In this document: positions 20,771 through 33,695 of the stretch, in pieces
How positions within the stretch are numbered: the stretch's first letter is position 1
Layout: every line of letters begins with the position of its first letter
Assembly: GCA_002914845.1 (NCBI GenBank)
Contig: JXTC01000082.1
Span: forward strand, 864,133-928,132
Source: Trema orientale
Taxonomy: Eukaryota; Streptophyta; Magnoliopsida; Rosales; Cannabaceae
Length of the DNA: 64,000 nt
Direction: 5' to 3'
The notes under the pieces: generated by a model
Told to the model about the DNA's origin: nothing
The model's input: only the letters and a program-made list of their open reading frames with translations
Database searches by the model: none
Program-made: the position numbers and the translations under genes

Positions 20771-23700
20771 TTAACCTCCCATGCTATTATTTGGGCGAGA
20801 CTGCCTGCCATTGTGATCCTTGGCATAGCCACTGGATGCTAGCATGTTCACCTGCAAAATTTCACGTAGAAAATTTTAGCATCTTAGTCTCAAGATAATC
20901 AACACCATATTGACAAACAACGCAAATGTTATACCTTGACAATTTCGGTCCTCGTGCTCGGGCGCGTATAGGCTGCCAATATGCTCAGGTTGAATTCCTG
21001 TGTGCAAGGCGATTGTTAAATATTGTCACTAATCCTTGTCAGTTTCATAAATAGTTGCCCTAAATTTGAATGCAATCGTTTTTTTATTTGAAAGCGTCAA
21101 TTAAGTCTATAGACTACAGGGATTAGTATTGAAAATGCTTTAAAAATGGAGGACAACAAAAATGGACCCTGAATCTTAACAAAAAAAACACATCATTGAA
21201 ATTCAAATGATGGTTGTAGAGCTTCTATTTGAAACAAAGAACCATATGAGAGCACGAAAAATAACAAAAGAAATAGAAGGCCAGTATCTCAAAAACAGGT
21301 TTTCTCTAAAGCTAAAATCCAGTAAGAATAATAACAAACTTTAACTCAGAAAAGTCGGAAATTTGACACAAGTTCATCTCGATTGAACAAAACAGAGTCG
21401 AGCATTTGAAGTAATATTTTACTCACTTGGAAGGGATCACCCCTTAAAGATTGCACATACATAGAAGTCCCTGAACCTTTTCCCTGCATAAAAATAACAA
21501 CCATTTCTCTCATTTTCATTCTCAAGATAACAAACTAATTGCAAATGTAGCAGATGGAATATTGCTTTTATCCCTTGTTCTTTTGTAGCAAATGTACTTT
21601 TATATAATGATCCATGTTACTTATTACTGATCTATGGTAGCTTAAGTTGGACTAGAAGAACATAAATTTGAGATGGATTTACCTCCAAAGCTATATCCCT
21701 GAGTCGCCTCCCTGTTTGAGCACAACAAACGCGGACCACATGTTCATCACAACTCCCACTGATAATATAATCCCGTCCATTCATGTAATAAGATCGAGTG
21801 TAGTTTTGAGAGCTTCCTGTAGGAGCTATCCCAAACTTCAAATGAAGCCTCCCATCAACAGCCAAAAGTTGTTTGACCTGTTGTTTACAAGTTAATCTTA
21901 ACAGCGTAATAATTTATAATCAGAACTAAATATATTACCGAAACATAAGATTGAAACCGAAGAAGTTCACTTATTTGTATTAGTATGGAAACGAATAACT
22001 GGCCGTCTTCCCCTTTAATTGAGTAACCTCTTATTACCATGTCAGCATGTACATATTTGCTTGGAATCTCTCACCAATTAAGCAAATTGCAAAGTGGAAC
22101 ACTGTTGGATAATCTGTTTTAATTTAAATCTGATATTTGTTTTTATTCTCCTTTATTTAGGAGATATTTTTAGATATTTTCTTTCCTCAGTTGTAATTAT
22201 CTTTTCCTATTTTATAGGCCAGAGTTAAGAGGCTGATTGTTCTTAACCTAGTCTATATAATAGGTGTTAGTCATATAATAAAAAAGTGAGCGTGAGGCAC
22301 TGCTGTTCAGCCATCATCTTCTTCTTATTTCTGCTTTCATGGTATCAGAGCAGGAATAGTTGATAAAGATGTATAAAAAGGCACTTACCGGGGCAATTGG
22401 GACAGACTCGGACGGCTCATCTGAAGTTGTACAGTCAGTCCCTACAAATGCCACCGCTGCATCCTCTACAAGCGCTACTGCTGCATCTTCTTTTTCAGAT
22501 CAGAATTCTGGATCTCTCCAGATTACATCCCATAAGTTTAATGGGAAAAATTTTCTTCAATGGTCCACCTCTGTGCTGCTGGTCATTCGTGGACGAGGTA
22601 AACTTGGGTATCTTGATGGTTCTAAGCCTAAACCAGTGATGACAGATCCAATGTTTCAGGTCTGGGATGCTGAAAACTCAATTGTGATGGCTTGGCTCAT
22701 CAATTCTATGAATGATGAAATCAGCAAGAATTTTATGCTTTATCCGACGGCTAGAAGCATGTGGGCAACAGTAAATCGGCGTTATTCAGACCTTGATAAT
22801 TCCACTCAGATGTGTGAACTACGTGACAGAGCAAGGAATTTAAAACAAGGTAATCTGGATGTTACCCAGTATTTTAATGTACTCTCAACTATTTGGCAGG
22901 AGTTGGATATGTTTAACAATCATAAGTGGCATTGTGAACAAGATGTTGCGTTATACAGGAATATTGTTGAGAAGGAACGAATTTATGATTTCGTTTCTGG
23001 TTTGAATAAGGAACTTGATGAGGTTAGGGGTCGTACTATAGCCATGAGACCTCTGCCTTCTATTGATGATATTTTTGCAGAAGTTAGGCGGGAGGAGAGT
23101 AGAAAACAACGAATGCTTGGGAGTTCAAAGGAGACTACAATCATTGAAGTCTCAGCCATGGCTGCCCGTGGCCAGGATAATTCTAATACTCCTCGGGTTG
23201 GAAGGAAAGGAGGACAATTATGGTGTGATCACTGCAGTAAACCTTACCACACTCGAGAGACATGTTGGAAATTACATGGTAGACCAGCCAACCAATTCTA
23301 TAAGGGAAACAGATGTGAAAACAAGACCTTCCAAGTGATCACAACCGAATCCACACCTGCGGAAAAACTAAATACCAGTAATGAACCAGCCTATCAAGTT
23401 TCACTGACCAAAGAACAATTGGAACAGTTTTATAAACTGTTAACTCCTACCACGCAACCAAGTAGTTCTCTCCTAGCACAGAGAGGTACGTTTTTGTCTA
23501 CTAGAAGTACATCTGCCGAGATTAATGGACCTTGGATAATTGACTCTGGAGCAACAGATCACATGATGAGACATGGCAATCTTTTTTCTTCTTACACTCC
23601 TAGTCCTGGGAATGTTAAAATAAAGATTGCTGATGGATCATTCTCTGCAGTAGCAGGGACTGGTACCATTCATATTACTCCAGAAATCAGCCTTAACTCA

Positions 23701-26700
23701 GTTCTTCATGTTCCAAAGCTTGATTGCAACTTGTTGTCTGTTAGCAAAATAACTAAAGATTTGAGTTGTTTGGTCCAATTCTCATGTGATACTTGTCTGT
23801 TTCAGGATCATTCGGGGAGGAGGATTGGCAAGGCTAAGGAACATGGGGGACTCTACTACTTTGAAAAGGATTTTGGTGTGATTAAACAAGCTCTAACTGC
23901 AAGTTGTGATTTTTCTTCTCTTTCGAATAATGAAAAGATTATGTTATGGCATAGACGGTTAGGTCATCCAAATTTTCTTTATTTAAAACGTTTGTTTCCA
24001 GATTTGTTTCAAAATAAAGGGTTTGTTCATTTTCAATGTGAAGTATGTCAGTTAGCTAAGCATCATCGTACCACTTTCAAATCTCAGCCATATAAATCCT
24101 CAAAACCATTCTCTATGATTCATAGTGATATATGGGGTCCTTCTCGTATACAAAATCAAAGTGGTTTCAAATGGTTCATAACATTCATTGACGATCATAC
24201 TCGGATGTGTTGGGTGTATTTAATGAGAGAAAAATCTGATGCTGCACAATTGTTTAAGACCTTTCATGTCATGATACAAAATCAATTTCAAGGAAAAGTC
24301 CAAGTTTTCCACACCGATAATGGAAAAGAATATTTCAATTCAATACTTGGAACTTATTTCAATAATCATGGCATAATTCATCAGCATTCATGTAATTATA
24401 CCCCTCAACAAAATGGCATTGCTGAGAGAAAAAATAGACATCTTCTAGAGGTTGCACGTTCTATTATGATCAATTCCAATGTTCCAAAAAAATTTTGGTG
24501 TGATGCTCTTCTTACTTCAACATACTTGATAAATAGAATGCCTAGTCGGATTCTCAATTACCAAACTCCTCTAAACACCTTTCTTCATTTTTTTCCTCAA
24601 ACTTGCCTTTTCAGTTCTTTGCCCCTTAAAGTCTTTGGTTGCATTTCATTTGTGTATAATCATTCACCAACCAAATCTAAGCTTGATCCTCGATCTCTCA
24701 AATGTATTTTCCTTGGTTACTCTTCTACTCAGAAAGGTTACAAATGCTATTTTCCAGAAGAACGGAAATACATAGTTTCTATGGATGTCACATTTTTTGA
24801 GAATTCTCCATTTTATGACAAAAATTCTCTTCCGGGGGAGACTTTAGAGGAAGATAATTTTTGGGGTCTTGCCTTACCTATTCCTCCATCACAAGTTGTT
24901 CCTTCTCAACCACAATCCTTACCTATTCCTCCATCACAAGTTGTTCCTGCTCTACCACAATCTGCCTCTCCAATTCCATCACCATCGTCACCATCCAAAA
25001 CTCCCTTAACTGAGTCTATGAATCCTAACAATGACAATAATTTACAGTTAAGGGGAGAATCACAACCACAACCTGAGCTACGTGTTTATTCACGCAGGAA
25101 TACCTCTAAAAGGATAGAGAATCCTATAGTTCCATTGCCAAGTCAAGAATCTGAACTGGAACCTGAGACAGGTATGAGGTCTTCCACTCCTGTGCCTATG
25201 ATGAATGAACTTGATCTTCCTATAGCCTTAAGGAAGGGTGTTCGGTCATGTACTCAATATCCTATTTCAAGATATGTCTATTATGATCATTTGTCACCTC
25301 TTGCTCGTGCTTTTACCTCTAATATTTCAGATGTTGAGGTTCCTCAGAATATTGAAGAAGCACTAAAAATATTTGAGTGGAAAAAAGCAGTTTTGGAAGA
25401 ATTATCAGCTCTTGAAAAGAATGGAACATGGGAGATTATGAAGAAACCTGAAGGAAAAACTCCAGTTGGCTGTAAATGGGTTTTTACTATCAAACATAAC
25501 TCGAATGGGGAAATTGAGCGATACAAAGCCAGATTGGTAGCAAAGGGGTTTACACAAACTTACGGTATAGATTACCAGGAGACCTTCGCTCCAGTTGCGA
25601 AACTAAATACTATTCGAATTTTACTCTCTTTGGCTGCAAATCTTGACTGGAAATTGAACCAATTAGATGTAAAAAATGCTTTTCTAAACAGTGATTTGGA
25701 AGAAGAGATCTACATGGAACTTCTACCTAGTTTTGATAAAGAAAAAGATCTTGGGAGAGTCTGTAAATTAAAGAAATCTTTGTATGGTTTAAAACAATCA
25801 CCACGAGCATAGTTTGACAGGTTCGCAAGAGCTATTCGGCAACTGGGCTATAATCAAGCACAGTCTGATCATACCTTGTTCTTAAAACATTCTAGCAACA
25901 AGGTAACGATACTCATCGTTTATGTTGATGATATAATCCTAACAGGGAATGATGAAGATGAGATGATCAGATTGAAGAGGAACTTGGCAAATGAATTTGA
26001 AATCAAGGATTTAGGCCAATTGAGATACTTTCTAGGGATGGAGGTGCTTAGAAACAAGACGGGCATTTCAGTTTCTCAAAGAAAGTATATACTTGATTTA
26101 TTGACGGAAACAGGTTTATTAAGCTGCTGACCTGCTGAAACTCCAATGGATCCCAATAGAAAATTGAGTCGAAGCATTGATGGAACTTCAGTTGATAAGG
26201 GTAGATATCAGTGCTTGGTAGGTAAACTTATTTACCTATCACACACTCGACCTGACATTGCCTTTGCTATTAGTACTGTTAGCCAGTTCATGCACTCTCC
26301 ATGTGAGGAACACTTAGATGGGGTCTACAGAATTCTGAGATATTTGAAAGGGACAGCAGGTAGAGGCTTATTTTTTAGAAAAGGATCAGCTCGAAGTGTA
26401 GAAGCTTTCACTGATGCTGATTGGGCTGGAGCAGTTGATGATAGAAAGTCTACATCTGGTTATTGTACATTTGTCTGGGGAAATTTAGTAACATGGAGAA
26501 GTAAGAAGCGGTCTATGGTTGCTCGAAGTAGTGCTGAAGCCGAGTTTAGAGCAGTTGCACAAGGAATATGTGAGTTGTTGTGGTTAAAAATGTTGTTCGA
26601 AGAGATCAAGGTTGTCAATGAGGGACCTATGAAACTTTTTTGTGACAACAAGGCAGCAATAAATATTTCTCACAATCCAGTGCATCATGACCGGACAAAA

Positions 26701-29700
26701 TATGTTGAGGTGGATAGACATTTTATCAAGGAAAAAATTGAGAAAGGTATCATTTGTATGTCCTATGTTACAACAACCGAACAAGCTGCAGACTTGCTAA
26801 TTAAGAGCCTGGCAAGACCGATTTTTGAGAAGTTGATTGACAATCTGGGAATGAAGAATCTGTTCAGTCCAGCTTGAGGGAGAGTGTTGGATAATCTGTT
26901 TTAATTTAAATCTGATATTTGTTTTTATTCTCCTTTATTTAGGAGATATTTTTAGATATTTTCTTTCCTTAGTTGTAATTATCTTTTCTTATTTTATAAG
27001 CCAGAGTTAAGAGGCTGATTGTTCTTAACCTAGTCTATATAATAGGTGTTAGTCATATAATAAAAAAGTGAGCGTGAGGCACTACTGTTCAGCCATCATC
27101 TTCTTCCTATTTCTGCTTTCAAACACATCCAAATAAAATAGTTCTTATCTACTACATAATTGACAAGGACAAGGCAGTAATCACTTGTTTTTAACGCCCA
27201 TTTCTATGATTTTTTTTTTCTTCTTTGTGGTTACTCTCTACTTTCTCCTCCTGCACTAACCTAATGTTTCTACAAAACTTTTCAAATTATCTATTTTAAT
27301 TTCTTTTCTAGAAATTAATATATATTTTCTCTCTCTCACATGCCTGGAGTGTGCAAGAATAACTATTAAGAAAAGAGATGCAGTTATGTTTAATCTACCT
27401 TAGACTCTTAGTATAAGTTGAAAACAAGGACACATACACCATTGACACCCACAATGCAATATAGTGTGTAAAAGTTACCTCGTTGTCAACAGCAGAAGCC
27501 AGAAGATAGTAATCATCGGGAGAAAAACAAACCATCACATTTCCCTTAGAGCTAGTAGCAGTATAGCATGCTCGTATAGGTTTCTGTCTCAAGTCCCACA
27601 TTTTGACGTCGTGGTCAAATGATGAAGTGGCAAAAATCGACGGGGAATGATTTGCGAATTTAACTACATTAATATGCTCTTGATGCATATCTGTGAACAC
27701 CTGTAGACGTCTTCCACTGCTGATATCATACAAAGCAACATTTCTCGAGTATCCACTTGCAAGAAACAGTTCATCTGTAGAGTTGACATGAACAGATGTC
27801 AATTGGTCAAACTCATCAAAGGAGACCGCACCAACCCTATTGTATATGCCTGTCATTGTTGGTGGCATCTGCTGGACATCATACAATTTAAGTGAACCAT
27901 TATCTGAACCTGCTAGAAGCTGACAACACATGGAAACAAGCCAGGATCAGAAATTCCCATGTTCGTGAAGAACCATCTCTCTAAAAATCCAACTGATATT
28001 GGGAACAGATTTTAATGGCTAGCAAAATAACAGTTTTACTAAGAGAATAATCGCACTGCTCAAGAACAATTTTCCATTAGGAAAAATACAATATATATAT
28101 ATATATATGGTTCCCAATCCAATAGTGTTTTTTTTTTTTCACCTATCTATAGGTACATTATTTTAGCTATTGAATCATAATCTAACGGCTATCATAATTT
28201 GGTTAGTTAGAAAAAAAATAATAAAAAAAAATACTCATTATTTAATATTTTTCTGTCTCCAACTTTTACTATAAAAAGACGTACATGATTAATTTTAATT
28301 GGGCAAAATAATACCTATGATATGTAAAGAAAAAAATACCTACTGGATTGGTGCCCTATATATATATATATATATAAGATATCCAATAAACGCTTCTAGA
28401 CTATCTGCATATTAGTTCACCCAAGAATCTTGTTCAAACATATAAAAGAAAATTAATATTTGCAACTGCTAGCAAAGCAACATAATTGAATGGAGACGAT
28501 CAAATCAAGTTTTCCCTAACCCCTCAGCCAAACAATTATGGATAGATCCTATAGTAACATCCATCAAGTAACCAGGAGTTACAAATCAACTTGGTACGTG
28601 ATTAACAACTTACAGTACAGATTCCAGTAAGAAGTTCATTATGACATATCATATCAGAAGAAAGGTAAAACTCCTATGAGCTGTGATACTGTTTCAAACA
28701 TAGAATACCACGGCTAGCTATCTACATGCAGAGGTGTACATTAAGCAAAAAATATCCTCTGTAATAGATTGATTAATAGTAGTTCCCAGCATTAGAATTA
28801 GCATTTCTTTCTAAAAACGAGATTTTCTCTAAAAGCATCCGAAGAAACAAGAGCTGGAAGAAAGATAACTAAGTTTGGCTTGTTGCTCCCTCATCCACAG
28901 TTCTTTGGCAGGGAACAATTGTATTTGTCTTCTGCATCTTCTTTAACGTATGTAGGGCTGGCAATTTTCTACACGACACGATGATACGACTCGAAAACGA
29001 CACGAAATAAACGAGTTTGGGTGACCCATTTAATTTTCGTGTCAATTTCGGGTCGACACATGTAACACGTATAATAAACGGGTGGGTTTCGGATCAACCC
29101 GTTTAACCCGAAAATGACCTGTGTAACCTGTTTAATTAAATGTTGTCGTTTTCGTATCGTGTCAACACGACACTAATACGACACATTTATTAATATTTTA
29201 ATATTTTAAATGTGATTTTGATTAATTTTTTAACATATTTATATGTGTCAAATTAAATTAAGTAGTGTATAATCGTATTAAATTAGAATAATCGTGTCAA
29301 TTTTGAATAATCTTGTCAAACGGGTCATAATATGATACATGACACGTTTATTAAACGAGTTACATGTGTCGTATCGTGTTACACCGTGTTCGAGTTTAAG
29401 TTTTTAACACGTTTATTAATCGTGTTGTGTTCGGATTAAGTGTTATCGTGTCGTGTCATAATCGTGTCCACCCGAACACGATACGATAACACGAATTGCC
29501 AGTCCTAAACGTATGTACTTAATTATTTTTTTGATACTTTAACCCAGGACCACTCACAGACGCACTCACCCACCCAACTCAAGTAGCCTTTAGTATATGT
29601 AATTTATTAAGTGTCTTGTTTCTTTGTTAGAGTGTGTTTGAGTGGTTTTGTCTATTTGATGCAAATTTATATGTTGAACTTGACAATGTAGTTTACTGTC

Positions 29701-32700
29701 TCATTTTCCAGTTCAATTTGTCATTATTAGACAAAGTCTGTTGTTAGGGTAGATGAACTTTGTCAGGTGAACAATATCCCACCAAATCTTACTTACTAAA
29801 TGAAAGGATTTAATAAAATTAATTTCTCTAAAAAGTAAATAAATAAACAATAGTTTCCTGGATGAAGATTTTGATTGCTAAGGGTTTACTCAATAAACTA
29901 AAAAGAATGTAACCTCACTTCATTTAACACAGTAAGTACTTACCTTAAAAGGATTCTTCTTGAGCCAACAGAGACCTAACACACTATTCATTGCTCCAAG
30001 TGATGGGACATAACTAATAATTTTCTCACTCTCATGGTTGACTACTACCACTTCACCATCCAAAGTTCCAAAGGCCATTAAGCTAGAGAAAGATGGATGA
30101 TACTCGAACTGCCTAGGACGAAAGCTCTTTCTTTCATCTCCCACTTGAGCACCCGAAGTAGTGAGTGGATGCAACAATGGCCAGGCAGAAGACCCCACCT
30201 TGGCAGCACAAAAAGACTTGGTATAAGAATTCTGAGACTTCCCAAGAGGATACGATGACTTTTGCCCAGCACGGTAGCCTGCTTTCGTTTCACGCTTCTG
30301 TAATATGCTAACAAGACATTCTTTATTTTTTCTTCGATATGGCAGATGTTCAAAGTGTTCCGAGTATGTTAAAGTAGCCCTCTCCTTGTCACTTTTTCTA
30401 ATACTCAAGTTATCTAAAACTTTCAAATGAGGTAATGAAGCTATCATGTATTCTCGATAATGTTTCTCAAAACATATTGGCGAAGGATGATAAGAAATAT
30501 ACTTCAATGCAACATCTGCATCATGCTTTGTAAAGGCACCAATAGTTGAGTTATCTTCATTTTGATTCTGCACAGCATCAAGAGAAACCTACCAAAGACG
30601 TATATGCATTTTAAACTACAATGAATATGAAAAACTGTTAATTATTATGCCAAATTTGCTCAATCACGATAACACTGTATGCTAGTTCCTTGAATTACAT
30701 TGGGTTTGGTTAATCACGTTGTATTCTAGGAATGGTGACAAAGAAACAATAATATGTCAACAAATTTCCCAAAGATCTTTAAGGGAGAAGGGCCTGACTA
30801 CTTTTACATTAATAAAGATAAATATCAGCATCCAATCTCTTAAAAATAAAGCCTAAGTTTAAAATATCATAACTTCAGAAATGCCAACAAATTCACATTT
30901 TATGAGATGTGTAAATTGCAGTGCTACGCGAAATACTTCAAAACATGAATTTACTTAAAAATGCACTCTTGAGTTACCTCATTCAACAGATCAACCTGCC
31001 CATGCCATTCTGGAAGAGCATTGGACAATGGTTCTATGTTATCATATTCTTGCTCATGATTACAAAATTCTGCTTCACTATCTTCTGATGAATCTTCACT
31101 CATGCTTTGTACTTCATTATTTACAACCGAATGCCTGAGTGAAAGCATATCCCTGAAACTTGAATTTCGGTCAAAGAATTCACGGACATTAACAGATAAT
31201 CCTCCAAAGTAATGATTTCTGTTTGGCTTACTGAAATTGGTTTTTTTATTAGACTTCACACTAGATGATGTAAAGTAGGGTTCCGTATCACCACAACACA
31301 CCCAGTTTTGAAATCGAAGATCAACCAAAGAAGGGAGTTTAGAGAGGGCTGCAGTAGTTGTCCAAAGATTTGAAATTCTTGTCTGGCACATGGAGAGACG
31401 CATTAAGTTGGGCATGCAAGCAAAACAGTCCTCCTGGAAACTAGTGAGGGAAGTACTGAAGTCAAGATTAAGGGTGCATATATGCATGAACGGCCCCACC
31501 ATATTAAGCTTCCGAAAATTCGAAGCCATCAAGACCAACATTTGGCATGGCAAACCTTTCTGAGAGAGATCCCTAAGGTTGAAAATTAAAACACACATTA
31601 TTCAATATTTCATATATTTATATGTAGGCCATTTTCTAATTCTAGTTTTACAACCAACCAAAAATGCAAGAATCCAGCTTTTACTAAGAAGACATCCCCA
31701 GTAGGACTGATTAAATTCAATGACTGCAAGATGAATTATATCATTTACATGAAGACAGAGATTAATAATCACCACCACATACCGTAAAGAACTCTTTCCA
31801 AAGGAATCCTGGAGATCAACAATTCGAAGCTTTCGATTGATTGCATGCATCAATTTCAAAGCATATTCTCCCTTCAGTGTGCAAGATGATCCGTTACATA
31901 CATCAACTGCCTTGATCTCAGAATTATCAAGTTGCATGCAGATATCAAGTAAGGGAGGAAAATCAATATCCTTGAGGTGGTGCAAGAAAATATCCAAGCT
32001 GCAAAGCTCACAACGAACTTTTTTAACCTCAGCCTGAAAATAAACAAACGTAATAATCAGACTGAAACTTTCAGGTGCATTTCATTACAGGTTTTCTTCA
32101 TTACAGTTGACGCTGGTAGCATCTATTGTTTTCAAGTGTATGATACATTCTTCACTTAAGATAAAACATCCAGTTCTGCAAACAATTATACTCGATTACA
32201 GTCTCTGCATTGAAAGCATTTGACAGTTAACAACAAAAAAATACGAATAAGGCATTATATATAAAGGACCATAATCATCACAAACCTTTCGAAGACCTGA
32301 CAAAAATGAAGTATTAGGCGGGACACCATGCCTCTCGCAAGAGTCAATATACCTACAAATCAAATCGAAATATTAAATAATGCATTTAGTAAAGCCAGTT
32401 ATTGAGAAACCATAGTTCATTATAAGATCAAGAAACTGTTATCATCTTATTTTATTTCAAAGCTTAATGTGCCTTCTATTATTTACCTTCCTTTCTCTTC
32501 TATGATGATGAAAAAAGAAAAAATATTCATGTACGTCCCATGTTATCAACTAAAGGGCTAATACCAAGCTTAAAGCAATCAGTTCATAGAAATGATCATA
32601 TATTTAACAACTATAAGAGAACCAAATTCTCCTATAACAACTAACAACAATGAAAGAAGAAAAATAGCAGTAAGATTGTGCCCAAGTACAATCCCAACAC

Positions 32701-33096
32701 CGTGACACAATTACCTCCCCCCAACAACCCAAAAAAAAAAAGAATGTTTCCTGCATTCATTCCAAGATTTATTTTCTGAAAACAAATTTCATCTAAAAGA
32801 AGCTTCAAATGGGAATTTAATATCATAAGGATAACCTAATTCCTTAAACCAAAACCCAAATAGCTACTTGCATGACCATCCTTCTAAACACCTCCATTAC
32901 TGCCCAGAAAAGGCCACCAATTCCCCTTTTACACAACAATCTTCTGTCTTTCCACTTAAACAGTATCCATGCAAATCAAAGCTAAGAAATAGTAAATACC
33001 CAGATACAAAATCTAGTCTGAATCACCAAAAGTAAAATAATGAATCCGGAACAAAAAAATATACCTTTCCTTCAAGGTAAGGACGTCAATCGCCAT
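20771..33096 (-). CDS. LRR-WD40 protein with DWD box (DHU1-like CRL4 substrate receptor)
   Basis: Ten exons on the minus strand: 33065-33096, 32286-32352, 31783-32033, 30978-31572, 29944-30588, 27479-27919, 21683-21877, 21427-21483, 20935-20997, 20771-20851. All have GT-AG borders and join in phase to 2427 nt, 808 residues, starting MAIDVLTLKER and ending NNSMGG. Residues ~40-240 are leucine-rich repeats (LRIVDLQDS, ICTLNLDFSTSLTSF, LPSLVDLRFQNW); an acidic linker follows (EDSSEDSEAE); from ~470 on come WD40 repeats. Residues 625-641 read IFATSSFDHDVKMWDLR, a full DWD box ending WDxR, the motif by which WD40 proteins bind DDB1 in CUL4 E3 ligases. The LRR plus WD40 order recalls Arabidopsis DHU1 (DWD hypersensitive to UV-B 1), but I assign that only tentatively. 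The sixth intron is 5.6 kb because of a Copia insertion; coding sequence is intact. Confidence 0.9.
22103..22339 (+). repeat. 5' LTR of Copia element
   Basis: 237 bp with a TATA element TATATAA at 22254-22260. Paired with 26885-27121. Confidence 0.95.
22340..22352 (+). other. Primer binding site, initiator Met-tRNA
   Basis: TGGTATCAGAGCA directly after the LTR is the usual plant Copia site complementary to the 3' end of initiator tRNA-Met. Confidence 0.9.
22369..26877 (+). pseudogene. Copia Gag-Pol polyprotein with two in-frame stops
   Basis: One frame from ATG 22369 (MYKKALTGAIG) to TGA 26875, interrupted only by TAG 25810 and TGA 26128. Domains: gag (FNGKNFLQWSTSVLLVIRG), zinc finger CDHCSKPYHTRETCWKLHG, protease WIIDSGATDHMM, integrase zinc site (HRRLGHPNF, CEVCQLAKHH) and core (HSDIWGPSR, HTDNGKEY, NGIAERKNR), RT (QLDVKNAFLNSDLEEEIYM, YVDDIILTGND), RNase H (FTDADWAGAVDDRKSTSGY). 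The TAG follows SPRA, where Copia RT normally has Trp (TGG to TAG); the TGA could come from CGA. A 45-bp direct repeat at 24874-24963 doubles LPIPPSQVVP in the linker after integrase. Otherwise remarkably complete. Confidence 0.95.
24874..24963 (+). repeat. 45-bp in-frame tandem duplication in Copia pol
   Basis: Two adjacent copies starting TTACCTATTCCTCCATCACA encode LPIPPSQVVPSQPQS and LPIPPSQVVPALPQS. It lies in the proline-rich linker between integrase and RT, where length changes are tolerated. Confidence 0.85.
26885..27121 (+). repeat. 3' LTR of Copia element
   Basis: 237 bp, TATA at 27036-27042, followed by the TSD AACAC (27122-27126). Confidence 0.95.
28090..28372. mobile_element. 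MITE in TA repeat, ~280 bp
   Basis: Left end GGTTCCCAATCCAATAGTG and right end (other strand) GGGCACCAATCCAGTAGGT are inverted repeats that extend inward past ATAGGT and ATTATTTT. Both ends abut TATATATA runs, which suggests a TA target duplication in a microsatellite. It lies in the fifth intron of the LRR-WD40 gene and has no coding capacity. Ends approximate. Confidence 0.6.
28953..29507. mobile_element. Non-autonomous hAT element, 555 bp
   Basis: TIRs TAGGGCTGGCAATT and TAGGACTGGCAATT (right end read on the other strand) are flanked by an exact 8-bp TSD, AACGTATG (28945-28952 and 29508-29515). TAGGG-type ends and 8-bp TSD are hallmarks of hAT. The interior has no reading frame but many direct and inverted copies of CACGACACG / CGTGTCGTG-like words. 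Located in the fifth intron of the LRR-WD40 gene. Confidence 0.9.
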
Positions 33097-33695
33097 GGCT
33101 GACTTGCTTCGAAATTATCGAGCAGAAATGGGTCGGCAGGCAGGAGGACGAAGCTTGGTGTTAGTGCAGACAGAAGAAACGGATGCCACGGGAGTTGGCG
33201 TTACAGTTAAGATGGCAGGCAGGCAGGCAGAAGCCCAGAACAGGTGTCTGAATGAGCACTACTGTTTTTTTTTTTTTTGTTTTACTTTTGTTTGTGTTTG
33301 TGTAACTGTGTTCCATCAAAGATCAATCGTCTTTCCTGGTTTGGGGTAAAAAAATATAATATAATTATATGCATTGGTTTGGCCTAAATGGTTACAATAA
33401 TATTTACATATGATTACAATGGTTTAAGCAGTTAGATTTATATCTTACGGTGGTGATTAGTTTGGTGGTTGGCCAAAAACATTTAATGTTGACCAAAAAA
33501 ATTTAATGTTATCACTACTTTTTTAAGTACTCATCCATAGTCACAAAAAAATTGTAATCATTGAGAAGTCCTCCATATATATATATATGGAGGACTTCTC
33601 AATGGTTACAATTTTTTTGTGACCATGAATAGATACTAAAAAAAGTAGTGACAGCATTAAATTTTTTTGATGATAATAAATAGCATTAAATTTTT

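Larger units (their letters stand above)
22103..27121 (+). mobile_element. Ty1/Copia LTR retrotransposon in an intron
   Basis: A complete 5019-bp element: LTRs 22103-22339 and 26885-27121 (237 bp each, TGTTGGATAATC to TTCTGCTTTCA), TSD AACAC on both sides. A Met-tRNA primer site follows the left LTR and a purine tract (TTGAGGGAGAG) precedes the right one. The gene order is gag, protease, integrase, RT, RNase H as in Copia. The LTRs differ at five sites by eye, all transitions (about 2%). It is inserted in the sixth intron of the LRR-WD40 gene in the opposite orientation. Confidence 0.97.

Noticed and set aside
20438..20842. 134-codon plus-strand frame
   Set aside because: Overlaps the last exon and 3' UTR of the LRR-WD40 gene; Lys-rich from an A-run.
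33095..33349. 84-codon plus-strand frame across the LRR-WD40 start
   Set aside because: It lies opposite the first exon and 5' leader of a gene with ten in-phase exons; no homology.
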